Shown one piece after another: positions 22,551 through 34,529 of a stretch of 64,000 nt of DNA. The stretch is from Xylogone sp. PMI_703. Taxonomy: Eukaryota > Ascomycota > Leotiomycetes. Position numbers and translations under genes: made by a program. Under the pieces are notes generated by a model that saw only the letters and a program-made list of their open reading frames with translations, was not told the origin of the DNA and searched no databases. Numbering within the stretch: the stretch's first letter is position 1; each line of letters starts with the position of its first letter. Location: the NCBI GenBank assembly GCA_021399445.1, contig JAJTUQ010000006.1, positions 310,001 through 374,000 of the forward strand. Reading direction: 5' to 3'.

Positions 22551-25500
22551 TGTTAGGAATTATGGGAGCAGAGCATACTGGCGCTCGGTAGTTATGCGAT
22601 TGGAGTAGAATGATTAATAATCTGGGAAGAGAATATTTAAGGGTATAACTCCTTAAATACTAAGTAAAAGAATAAGTATATAATGTATAAGTTAATATAA
22701 ACTTATTTAACCTTATAATACAATAATGTTTAATGAACCAACATTTCCATAATATGAGCCTAATAGTTATAATCTTCATAGGTTATAAGTCTAGATATAT
22801 GTTAAAATATTACTAGAAAAAATAATAATTAAGATGTATTCACTGTAAGTTTATCACCAAGGATAACCAAAATATATATTGTTATACAAGTCTTTGTAGA
22901 AGAAAGAAGTCTATAAAGTATTAGTTGAAACATAGACTGATTAATTTTAAGTCTTGAAATAGGTAAATATACGACGAATTGTTAGTTTATAGTAAATACT
23001 TGAAGATTATAGCCCTTTAATCGGTATTAGATATCTTGGTATGATACTTACTTATTTGTCTAAACTTAATAGTTAATTATAAATTTCTTTAACTTTAAAT
23101 TATGATATAATAGCTTAAAAGACGACAAAATCTTCATTATCCTTATCTTATTAACATTTGAGAAGATGAACACCGATCATTTTGTATGCAAATATCTTAT
23201 TGGTATCCTTAGTAAAGCGAATTAACAAGAATGGTTTAAACTGATAAGACTTTATTTTAAAGAAAAATCACTAGAATTTGTACTAAACAAGATAATTATA
23301 GAATATACCTAGATTCAGAGAACTTTATTATTGATTAATATTTTTGTTATATTAATAAGTACAAAAATACTTAAGATTATTATTGAAGATATAGTAAAAT
23401 AACTGAAGAACTTGAAAATGAAGGATAGACTACAAAATGGATCAAAGGATGGTATATAGAATATTAAAAAGCAAGAAAAATATAAAGTTATATTTGTAAA
23501 AATTTTATATATAATTTTAATCTATATTAATGTTATGGATAATAAACTGATCTGTGACAAATCTAAAGCTTAACTGGCATAGACAAAACTATACTCTAAA
23601 TATAATAAGTTATTATTTTATATTATTTAAAATGAAATAGTTTAACTCATTTTATTTAAGTTAAAGTAAAGTATAATAATCGAAGAGAGATAGATCTGAG
23701 TACAAGAGTTGAGGAGGAGAGTTATAAAGACAATTTCTAAACTTAAAGATAGCTTTAACATAAAGTAAATATTCGAATTCTTTCTTGTAGGATTTCCAGA
23801 AGAATATTCAATAGTTATAACCATGATTAATGTACAACTGATACTTAAAATTGTGGACAAGATTAATATCCTCTAAAGACATAAAAAGAAAGTCATTAAC
23901 TCAACAATATTCATTATTTAAGACAAGAGAACATGAAGATTATAAGATAAAGGGAGCAAAAGCTTAAACTAATGGAACAAACATAAAAATAGCTTGTTTA
24001 ACTAAAAGGAAGTCAAATATTATTTATATAATAAGAATCATTTTATCAAATATTATAAATTCAGACATAATACAAGAAAATATATTCTTGGCTTCAAATC
24101 CAAAGATAATAAATTATAACATTCTCAGAAAGTAATAAAGAAGAATGAAAGTAAAGGTTATTATAAAGAGAACAAGTCAAGACAACATTCTTATAATTAT
24201 GTTATTAGTCACTCTTCTGAATATGACTTAATATCAAAGATAAAGTTAAGTTTTGACGACTTATCCGAGGAGAAAGACGAAGTTATAAAAGTATTGAAAG
24301 AAGTAATACATAAGGTCAAACCTTTTGTTTGAATTTGTAACGTTCCTACTAGGGTATGGGGTTATCTATCACTCAAATGATAGATGAAGGTAAAGGGCAA
24401 GAGAATAACTTCACAAAGCTTAGGGTAGTTACTATGAAATGCAGGTATGCTGTAAATCAATTGAGTTGAGCACGAAGCTCCTATCTACTGTGAGTTCTAT
24501 CTACTTATATAGAGAGTGAATTTCCTTCGAGTCCCATTGATCCCATCGATCCCCCTGGGGATCCATGGGATCCATGGGATCCGCTTATCTAATCCAGGTG
24601 CTCGCTTAATCGCTAGTACTAGCTTTTTACACGTACGAGCAAATCGCTAGCACAAGCGGAAAGGTAGTACTATTTCTCCGATAGTACTACCACTTAGCTA
24701 GTACAACCAAAGGGTTAGTACTATAATTCCGATAGTACTATCCTTTAGCTTGTACAACCCTTTTTATAGTACTAGTGTTGAACTTGTACTATCCTTTCGC
24801 TAGTACTAGTAATGCGATAGTACTAGCGATACCATAACCAAGTCCCGGATAGCCGTCTTAACTTATACTTATTTAACTAAGGCGACGGCTATAGAGGCCT
24901 TATACTTTAGGTCGCTTGTCACAACCCTGCGGGGTCGTGACAGAATTATAAATATTAATACTTTTTTATATATGACTAATAACTCCTAATTCTTTAAACA
25001 ACCAATAATTAATATTAAACATCATAAAATAAAAGTTAAAGATAAAAAGTTATATGTATAAAAGAAGAGGATTGTTGAAATAAAGTTGAAGGATAAAAGT
25101 ATTATATTATTGTCTAATATTTTATTTGTTCTGAATTTTAGGGCTAATTTATTTTCTGGTCGACATATTTGTGAAAAGAGTTTTGATAGCTCTTTTGATT
25201 TATATGTAATATATTTTATTTAAAAAATCAAAAGAATTAATATATTAAAGTCAAGTAATGTAGAAAAGTATATATTATGAGTTTTATCATGAATAAACTA
25301 AAGGAAATAGTTTTGGTTAATGATATTAAAATGGAGGAAGGATAATTATGATTTAACTTATTTAGCAGGGAAAATCAAAATTCTGACAATGATATTGAAA
25401 CTTTATTTATATTAATACTAAAGTTAATGGAAAAAGTTATATAATGTTATAATTTATGGTATAAATGATTTACTTATCTTGGAGTAAAGAAAATCTGTAA

Positions 25501-26429
25501 TTTATATAAGGTTATTATTTTAAGCAAGTTAATACAAAAACCTATAACTAAAGAACTTTATAAAATCTATGACTTCATCAAGATAAAAGATTATATTAAT
25601 AAAATGTTGAGTAAGTAAAAGAATAAAAAGTTTGTACTAATCTATGTAAATATATGTAGATTATTTTTATCATCAATAAAAGAAGATTAATATTTTGCTC
25701 AAATTATTAATAATATTATTTATTATATTTAGAATATTCTTACAAAGACAAAAGTATATTTGGTCAAGAAGTTTAAGACATAAAAGATCTAAGTAAAATA
25801 TAAGACAGAAGAGAAAGTCAAAGTTATTAAAACTAACAATATTTCGGAATTATTATTATTATTAAATAAATAAAGTATTTTGATCAGGATTTAAACAGAA
25901 ATAACAATAAGATATAAGTCAAACTAGAACAGTCTAGCTAAATAAGTAATCTAGATAATTACAATAAATATTCAGGTATTACTGAAAGAAATTAATTTAT
26001 TGTTTGAATTCTAAAACTATATTATTAAAATGAATATATACTTAAGAAATTGAACAGTATCTGACTTGACAATTGATAAGAAAGTTATTAGTTTATACTA
26101 AACATTTACTGGAGAGATCTTAAGCATTAATCATATCAGAGTTTTTGGATATAAATGTATATTATATATAAATCGGAAAAAATACTTGAAAAATTTAAGA
26201 AAAGACAAGTTGATAAACTATAAACAAGTTATAATATTTGTTAAATACAATTTAAACATAATTTAATAATATAAAGTTTATATATTAGATAAAGGTTATA
26301 TTATCAAATCAAGTTATATTAATTTTTATGAAAATACTTAAAATAGAATAATTAATTTAAAACTTTAAACAAATGATCTTCAAGGAACAAAGAATGAATT
26401 AATAATTCGTAAACCAAGAGGTTAACCAC
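22551..26429 (+). mobile_element. 5' part of a Copia element (LTR, gag, protease, integrase)
   Basis: The 5' LTR is 22551-22780 (230 bp). Gag starts near 23168 (MNTDHFVCKYLIGILSKAN), with a degraded CCHC knuckle near 24045-24105. The protease region (about 24950-25190) shows DSGAS changed to INTFL, and a well-kept KLYV...VEIKLKD...NILFVLNFRANLFSGRHIC stretch. Integrase follows, with FVLIYVNICRLFLSSIKEDQYF (two pieces, about 25628-25700) and later an FGYKCILYINRKKYLKNLRKD segment near 26140-26210. There is no RT after it; element E begins at 26430. A solo LTR (24336-24942) splits gag from protease. Confidence 0.75.
24336..24942 (-). repeat. Solo Gypsy-type LTR, not RIP-mutated
   Basis: A 607-bp GC-normal LTR (TGTAACGTTCC... 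to ...GGGGTCGTGACA) has a perfect GAATT duplication (24331-24335 and 24943-24947). Read in reverse it starts TGTCACGACCCC, has a TATATAAGTAGAT promoter box, and shares the GAGCTTCGTGCTCAACT segment with the element A and C LTRs, so it belongs to a related Gypsy family. It contains a cluster of AGTACT-centred palindromes (24600-24840) and GGATCC repeats (24535-24590). Confidence 0.85.
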
Positions 26430-26652
26430 TGTAGTAGGGAAACATGTCATGTAAAGCATTAGTTATTCTGGAGCCGAGCTGGTATAAACTGGCGAGAGGT
26501 TCTAGCTAATAAAACAACAACCTTTTTATACTTAACCAAGGGAGTAGTTTGTTCGTTTGTCTTGTGTACTTGTTGTTTATATAGTTCTGCGTGATCCCGT
26601 CGTATAAGCTTTATTTCTGTATACTTTAGCTAGTATTATTGTTATATTCACA
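26430..26652 (+). repeat. LTR, probably 5' LTR of element E
   Basis: A 223-bp TG...CA segment (TGTAGTAGGGAAACATG... to ...TTATATTCACA) has near-normal composition, with a primer-binding-site-like TGGTAATTAATG just after it. I find no matching 3' partner near 33173-33440, so it could instead be an unrelated solo LTR; no target duplication was found. Confidence 0.5.
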
Positions 26653-29600
26653 TTATTATTTCCATATTGGTAATTAATGTAAAAAAATATATTGTTTGCT
26701 TAGAGCTAGGAAAAAGAGAAGTCAATGATGAGAACTATAAACATAAAACAGAGACACCGTCCAGAGTGAGTATGCAGAAAGACTTTGAGAAAATTGGAAA
26801 TTAAGTCAGAATAAAGCTAAAGAAGAACTGAGCCTATACTTGGAAAAGGAAATAAAGTCAGATCAGTAGTCAAGAAAAAGACTATTAAAAAGAGGTTACA
26901 TAAAGACTAGATAATATTATTCAGTAGAAAAATTATTAAAACAGGAACCAGAAAAGGAATAGTTTATGAAAAGAGTTTAACAAAGAAGAAAAGATCAGAG
27001 AAAGAATACAAGAAAAGTAATAATACAGAGACTCTGGCCTTGTCCAGAAATCTTCAGGAACAGACAGCCACTGAGACTATCGAAAAAAGAGAAAAGAAAA
27101 CAATAACACAAGGAAAAGTCTTATGAAGAAAAGGACACTAATCCAGAGATTACAGAAAAACAGAAAGAAATAGTTTAAAAACAGCAAGAATATTTAAAGA
27201 AATAACAAAAAAAGATTTAAAACAATAAAGTATTTAGTTTTATTTATTTTATAGTTAATATTACTTTTGAAGAATTTAATTATATCCTCGAACTACTAAA
27301 ACTTCGAAAACTTACCAGAGAATAACTTATTAAACATTATTTTCATACCAGAATCCTTTATACTAAGAATTCTAATAATTTAGACATAAAACACAAAAAC
27401 CCTTTTGAACATAATTAACGTTAAAAATATGGCCAGATTATTACAGAAGAATAAAGGAAAAAGTAAAAAAAAAGTCATAATAAGAGAAAATCGGCCTTAA
27501 TAACCTTAATTTAAGACTAACTGGAATATAGGAAACACAAGAAATTAGTTTCTGTTAAAAATGTTATTCTTCAAGAGAATGAACATCATAAACTTCATGG
27601 AACTATTGAAAAACAAGTTCGATGCCCAGGAGTACTAGATAATAGACAAGGAAAAAATGTATACTTTATCAAAGTACTATAACATTAGGCCCAGAAGAAT
27701 TATAAAGGATATAGATAAATAGATAACAGAGGACTAGGAGAACTTTAAAAAAGCTTTATTCTAAATATTCCAAAAGCAAGACTTAAGACAACAGTAGTTA
27801 ACTTTTGAATATTTAGTAATATTTAAATCAAAGAAAAGAATAATGAATAATAACTTCAGAGCTTATTCTCGTAATTACCAGTATATAGTAAAATAATTAT
27901 TAATTAATAATAAGATATTTAAATAAGAAATAAAGTTATACTACTTACAAAGATTATTTCTCTAAGTAAGCCACAAATTAGTAAATATAACAGAAATCGA
28001 TTAAAAGGATAAGTTTACAATGAACTTTAATAAGCTTTATCAAGAATTCATTCACTAGGACAATAAGAACAATATTATATAATTTATCAAAAATGACCCC
28101 CAAAAGAAAGAAGATATTAATGATATAATAAAGTACTTTGACCAAATATTAAAGATTATAAAGAATAAGAAGTTTTAGCCACTTGTTATACTTATTACCT
28201 GGTTAAGTAAAGCTAATCAAATAACAGAGATAGACAATAAACTCATGAAAAACTTAACAAAAGCCTTTAAAGCTTTAATACTGAAACTGAGTACATTATT
28301 AATAGTTTAAATATTTGTTTTCTAGCAAGAAGTATAAGTGAATTAATAGAGGCCTGCTGCGAGTAAGAGGGGAGGATACAGAGGAGGTTATAAAGAAGGA
28401 CATAGTAAGAGAGGACAAAATCTGACAGCTTAAGGCACATTTTTGTGTTATTATTGTGGAAAAGAAAGGCACCAAAGACAAGGATGTCTTGAACTTAAGT
28501 ATGACATAAAAACAGAATTATACTACAAATAATACAAAAGACTTTATTACAGAAAGTATAATCCTGGGACTTAACCGATAATCTTTTATAGAGGAATAAT
28601 ATTAAAAGAAATTATCAGAAAATAAAGAATAATCATTAATATGAAACCAAATATAAAAATAAGTTAAAAAGTTTAATCTATTATAATCAATAAAAGATTT
28701 TCTGACGATAAATCAGATTTCGATAATTTTATAAAAATAAAAGACTTTATAAAAATAAAAGTAATTATTGCTTAAGTAAAAGAAGAAAAGAAAGAAAAGA
28801 GATAATAGTCAGAGAATTAAGTATTAAAGTGATAAGTTAAAGAAGAACAAAAGTTAATAATACCAAAATTGCCAAAACTGAAGAATTAGAAGTTTATAAT
28901 AGTGAAAGAGGAAAACAATAAAATAGATTTGGAATACTTAACTTCGAAACTAACAAAAAACTTAAGAAGACATCTAACAAGAGAAAAGAAAGTCACCTTC
29001 CAAGATAAACTACAAGAAACAAATTCCCTTGAAACAATCTTTAAGAAGATTTTAGATCAGAAAATTAAACTAATTGTCAGAGAAATCTTATCTTTATCAA
29101 ACTTAATACAGAAATTAATATTCAGGAGAGAAAGCTAATAATACCAAAAGACTAAGCTAGAAGTGAAAGTCAATTCGATCAGAAGAAGTTTAAAAAGACA
29201 ATATATAGCCAAGACTCTAAAGATTAACGTAAAGATTAAGGATTTCATTTTATGATAAGCATTAATCAACATTAAAGCAAAGATAAATGTAATGACCAGC
29301 CATTTAGTATAGGAAGTAAAACTATTTATGCGATTAAACCTAGAAATGACGTTAATCTTAGTAACTAAAGAATATAAAAGATTTAACAAAGTATACGATG
29401 ATATTAAGATAAAAGTTAAAAATATAATAATAATAACTTTGATTTTTGTAACAAATGTTACAAAGTCAGAATTAATACTGAGAACACTATTCATATAAAA
29501 AACATAAATGGAAATGTAAACCAAAGACAACAATATATATATTACATTATATAGTCAAGACATTAACAAAAAAGTAAAACTTAAAGTTTCAATATACCCT

Positions 29601-30583
29601 GTCTATGGTACACAAATTAATACAACGATACTCCAGGGAAAAGAGTAGTCAATACTTCCAGGGAGCAGAATACCGACAAAATAAGTACTTCTGAGGTTAA
29701 AAGCCAGAAAGGAGTATAAGTATCGAGAATGAGAGCTGAAGTTACAGGAGACGAAGACTCTGGCCTTATTCCAAGGTCTCTGGATGAACAGGGTAAAATA
29801 GAACTAAAGATAATGTAGACATGTAATTATAATAACTAAAATTATTTTAAGGTCATAAAAACACTGTCAGAAGTTCAGGTTCTTACTATGTACAAAAGGA
29901 AGGACCAGAAAGTTAAGCCAGTAAATTTAGGGAAGTCAGATAAGAATAAACTTAAGAATATTAATAACTAAAAAAAAGAACTGAAAAAGCTAGAAATACT
30001 TTCTACTATCTTTAGGAAATATAATCATTAGATTATGCCAAAGTTCTCTAATATACAAAGAAGAGAAAGGTTAACCCCTGAAAGAATAAACAAACTAATT
30101 ATCAAAAATCAATTAACTAAACAAGAACAAGATCTGTTTGTTAAACTTTTGTTTAACCAAGAAGTTATTATAATATTTGACTTTTCTTATATAAAAACTA
30201 TTTAACCCAAAATTATACTACTACAAAAAATCTGAACAGTTGAATATATAGCCTGGTAAAACAGGAATATTCTGTTACCAAAAACATTAAAGGAGAAAAT
30301 AATCCAAATAATACAAAAACATCTCGATCAAGGAATCCTAGAACAAAATTATAAGCTTTATAAAAATAAATAATTTCTAGTAAAAAAGAAGAATAAAGAT
30401 CATCAACTGATTAATATAATTACAAAGATGAACAAGATTATAATTAAAAATACAAATTTATTACCTTCAGCAAATGAATTTACAGGAAAATTTATAAAGT
30501 ATATAATTACTTCTTTTGTAAATTTCTTTTCTGAATACAACTAAATATTACTAATTAAATAAAGCCAAGATATAACAACATTT

Positions 30584-31040
30584 ATGACTCCTTTAAGACT
30601 ATTGAGATTCACGAAATTACCACAAAAAGCCACCAATTCTATGGCCCAGTTTACACAGATAATTACCCAGATATTACAAAATCTGATTCCACACATTTAT
30701 AAACCCTTTTTAGACAATATTCTGGTTAAAAGACTTATTACGATTTATGATAATAAAGAAGTCACTCCTGGAATCCGAAAATTTATGCTTAAACATGTAC
30801 AAAGCTTAGATAAAGTCCTCTGTAACCTGGAAAGAGTAGGAGCAACAATTAGTCTAAAATCACAATTCAGAATAAAAGGAATTAAGATTATAGGATATAT
30901 ATGTAATATCGACGGAAGACATCTGGATAATGTTAAAGTCTTAAAAATACTCAATTAGCCGAGGTGTAAAAACAAGAAAAAAGCAAGAAGATTCCTGGGA
31001 ATCTGTGTTTACTACAGAATCTGGGTTAAAAACTTTATTA
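30584..31040 (+). pseudogene. Reverse transcriptase fragment of element E
   Basis: The longest surviving ORF of element E covers RT motifs from the catalytic region (FLDNI where YIDDI/FLDDI is usual, so the second catalytic Asp reads Asn, a G-to-A change) through GIKIIGYICNIDGRH to the VYYRIWVKNF connection motif. One stop at 30956-30958 splits it. It is part of a dead gag-pol. Confidence 0.75.
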
Positions 31041-33440
31041 TTATAATACTCCTGATATACAAGTTATTAAAGAAAAGTACTAAATTCGAATAAAAAGTAA
31101 AGTAAGATAAGGTCATGAATAAACTAAAGTACACATTAACTACAGTACCTGTACTAATTCGAATAAATTACATTTCTGGCCATATAATTATTCTGATAAT
31201 AAATATGTTTTTAACAGAATAAGAAACTATCTTAATACAAATAAGAAAAGATAAAATAAAACATCTGTGTCAATATAAGAATAACCTTTAGAATAATGTT
31301 AAAACAAAGTATAATACTACTAAAAGAGAATATAAAGGCCTACTAAAAGCCTTAAAAAAATTCTGTTTATAATTATATAAAACAAAATTCATAATAAAAA
31401 CAAATACAAATGTTTTGGTTATTTAGTTAAATGAGGCTACATCAGACGTTCTTAGAACATTATTAACATGATAAATTACTTAAATTAGATTTTTTGACTT
31501 CGATGTTAAGTACATTCCAGGAAAGAAGAATAAGGTTACAAATAGCCTATCTCGGCGACCGAAAGCTGACCATGAAACCATTAAGTTAAAAGAAGATATA
31601 AATAACTAGATCAATGAAGACTTTTATAACTTAAGAATAATTACATTCTCGGCCGAACTTAAAGAGTTACTTGATGAAGACTATCCAGAAGAATATCATG
31701 AAATTATGCAATTCTTCTTAACTTTGAAATGTCTAGATAGAATAGACATAATAAAGTTCTAAAAGTTTAAGAATAAAGTTTTAAGGTATAAGGTGATAAA
31801 GTAAATCTTATACCATAGAACAGAAAAGGTTATTCTTAGAACTTATGTGATTATTACAGAAAAAGAGAAAAGTGAAATTCTGAAAGAATTACACAAGGAA
31901 AGTAACCACCAGGGACATAATAAAATATATCAGAAAATTGCTGATCAATACTGGTAACCAAGACTGTATCAAGAAGTCAAATCATATTGTAAAACTTATG
32001 AAAAGTATCAGAAAAGAACTATAGAATAAACATAAGAACTTTTATTCTTTACTTCTTTAATATATTTATAGTAAATTGTTAATATAGACATTATCTATAT
32101 ACTTATAGATAACAGATATAACTATTTAGTATTAACTAAAGAACAGTTATCTGGCTAGGTAAAAGGGAGAGCACTCTAAAAAGCAAATACAAGAAATATA
32201 GCATAATTTATTCGAGAAGACTTAATCTGTTGTCATAAAATGTTTAAAAGATTAATTATAGATAATAGTCCAGAAAACCAAAAAAAAGTAAAATAACTTA
32301 TAAAAATATTTAATATATATTATATTACAATTTTAGTATATTATCCAAAAACGAACAGGGTAATAAAGAGAAGTTATAAGCCTATTATCGACGACTTGTT
32401 AAAAATAACTAATAAAAAAAAGACTGAATAAAAACATAAGTTTTATGATATTCTGATGACAGATTAAGCTACAACCAAAATTACTATTAACCAAGCCTTT
32501 TATACGTTAGTCTACAGGTATAACATAATACTTTTAACAAAAGTTAAGTATAAGACTTAAAGAGTTTTTGAATAAGAGAAAGTGAAAATAACTATAGATT
32601 TACTAATATTAAGGGCCAGACAGTTAGACTTAAGAGACAAAACTATAATAAAAGCCAAAGATTAACTTCGAAAATGTAAAATAAACAGAAAAGAATAGTT
32701 TAATTTGTATAAAAGAATAAAGATAGAAGAGTTCAAGAAAGGGGAAATTATTCTGGTCTAGGACATACTAAAAGAAATTAACAAATCCAGAAAAGTAAAA
32801 TTAAAATACAGATAGATAAGATCTTACAAAATTATAAATATATTAAAAGGAAAAAGGTTATATTATTTAAAGAAGTTTAACAAAACTCCACTCCAGGGGA
32901 CATATACCAGGAATAGACTAAAAGTCTTCAGAAGAAGGAATAGATATTATAAAAGTAAGGATAACAAGGAGTAAGATGAAGGAGAAAATAATAATAATAA
33001 TGAAAATGAAAAAATACTTAATTAATAAAATATATCAGACAAAGAATTAAGTAAAACCGAAAACAATAATTTAAAGAATAAAAGAAAAGTTACGAAAGGA
33101 AAAGAGAAAGAGAGGCTGAAGGAAATTATAAAAGAAGAAAATAGATAATTAATACTAAAAAGGAGGAGATTTGTAATAATAATCCTATTAAAGTTATACA
33201 AAAATAAAAAAGAAACTTTAAGATAAGGCTAAAGTCTCTTGGAGATCAGGTACTAAAGGACAAAAAGACAAAGTAAGATAAAAAAATCTATTTTATTATT
33301 AAAAACAAATAATAAAAAATTATATACATTAACATTAACAGTTTTATGGTTAATAACGACATTTACAAAAAGAAGACTTATTAGATGAAGAAAACTTTTT
33401 AAGAGTAAATGTTAATAATATTTGTAATATATAAAGGTTA

Positions 33441-33821
33441 TGTTACAAACCTAAGCCTCTACCTAGGTCCTATAGAGTGTACAAGTATATATTAAGTTAT
33501 AAAGGGGTTAATGAGAACTTAGGGATTAATACAATGTAGTATATGATCATAATTATAATTATATAAATAATAATCTGTATTATAAGTTAAGCACAAAGCT
33601 CTTATTTTAAGAATTATCTAAGTTTATATATTGTATGAAATACTGTTAAATCCTTGGATCCCCAGGATCCCCTGATTTATAGTCCTGAATCCTTTAGATC
33701 CCCAGATCCTCAGGATCCTACGTGACCTTTGTCTCTGGGTTCTCTGTGTATTATCTTCGAATACCGAGTCTCAGGCCTGTGCAAGTTAGTTCACGTGTTC
33801 CTGGTTACGTAATCTGTAATA
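33441..33821 (-). repeat. 3' LTR of element C (left)
   Basis: This 381-bp LTR aligns end to end with 39903-40283. It has the GGATCC-rich block (33660-33720) and the TTCGAATACCGAG motif, and more RIP-type changes than its partner. Confidence 0.88.
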
Positions 33822-33881
33822 TTATCCCCTTCTTGGCTTAACTTCGTCCCAAAGCCTTTAACTAAGTAGTGAACATTTTCG

Positions 33882-34529
33882 TTGTCTGGTAAACTTTTTT
33901 TTTTTCTTATTATATCACCAAAACGTTCACATTCTGATTTTGTGACTATACCTGAGAAGAAAAAAGTACGAAAAGTCCAAGAAAGAGAAAACTTAAAAGA
34001 TTATATAAATAACTTAGGTTTTGAGATAATACTTTGTTCCTTTTGTGAGAGAAACAAGTTAACTTGTAAAATAGTAAAGAAGTTAACTTATTACAGTAAG
34101 TATACTGCTTAAGGTTTGACGTACGATAACGAGAACATCCCGATTTCTTCTTGGGAGTTATATAGTCATAAGTATAATCAGCTGGAGGCAGAAAAGGAGA
34201 AAACTACACAGATTTTGGCCAAAAACATGACCTGCCTGGCTTGTCTCGAGAAACAGTAAAAGTTCTTGCAGAAATATGCCCAGGAGATAATCCGCCATAG
34301 CCTGAAGTCCTTGGATAAGTTAAATACTGTAAAAAAGAAGAAGTACGCCGAACGAGAAGTTTCCGACTATATAGTCATAACTTCTTCGGACGACCCTGTC
34401 CTCTTGAGTTCCTAAATTGATGACCTCCTTAAGGTTTCTGACCAGATTTATTCTGATGACTTAATATTGAACGATTTAACTTAGCATGTCTGGCCTCAAA
34501 CTCCTGAATCTTCCGTTAGGCATTCTTGA
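33882..34529 (+). pseudogene. Antisense Zn2Cys6-like ORF of element C
   Basis: This frame runs opposite to pol, just inside the 3' LTR. It stays open for about 216 codons except for four stops (TAA at 34110, then near 34257, 34413 and 34482), each explained by CAA/CAG to TAA/TAG. It reads LKDYINNLGFEIILCSFCE, then a cluster CSFCERNKLTC ... YYSKYTA.GLTYD: an intact CxxC-x6-C followed by CxxC-x6-C in which Cys reads Tyr. Next are a charged, probably coiled region with ECQ-like LEAEKEKTTQILAKNMTCLACLEKQ, and SDYIVITSSDDPVLLSS. The layout resembles a common fungal family of small cysteine-cluster proteins of unknown function. Copies A and D share it. Confidence 0.65.

Larger units (their letters stand above)
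26430..33440 (+). mobile_element. Second Gypsy family, element E, RIP-degraded
   Basis: The 5' LTR candidate is 26430-26652, followed by TGGTAATTAATG, close to a methionine-tRNA primer site. Gag follows (about 26700-28500) with an intact CCHC knuckle (CYYCGKERHQRQGC, about 28446-28487). RT includes PHIYKPFLDNILVK and GIKIIGYICNIDGRH (30584-30958) and ARRFLGICVYYRIWVKNF (about 30985-31040). Integrase starts with an HHCC zinc block (NHQGHNKIYQKIADQYW, about 31900-31955) and continues to about 32900. A GGAGGAGATT purine tract at about 33162-33172 precedes TGTAATAATAATCC, a likely but unproven 3' LTR start. This RT subtype is one I recognise from many fungal gag-pol proteins. Confidence 0.7.

Noticed and set aside
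24600..24840. Possible CRISPR-like array
   Set aside because: The repeats are short palindromic variants without constant length or spacers, inside a eukaryotic LTR.
29135..29533. Minus-strand 132-codon hydrophobic ORF
   Set aside because: It is opposite the element E gag-pol; Ile/Leu/Phe-rich complement of Lys/Asn-rich coding, no family resemblance.
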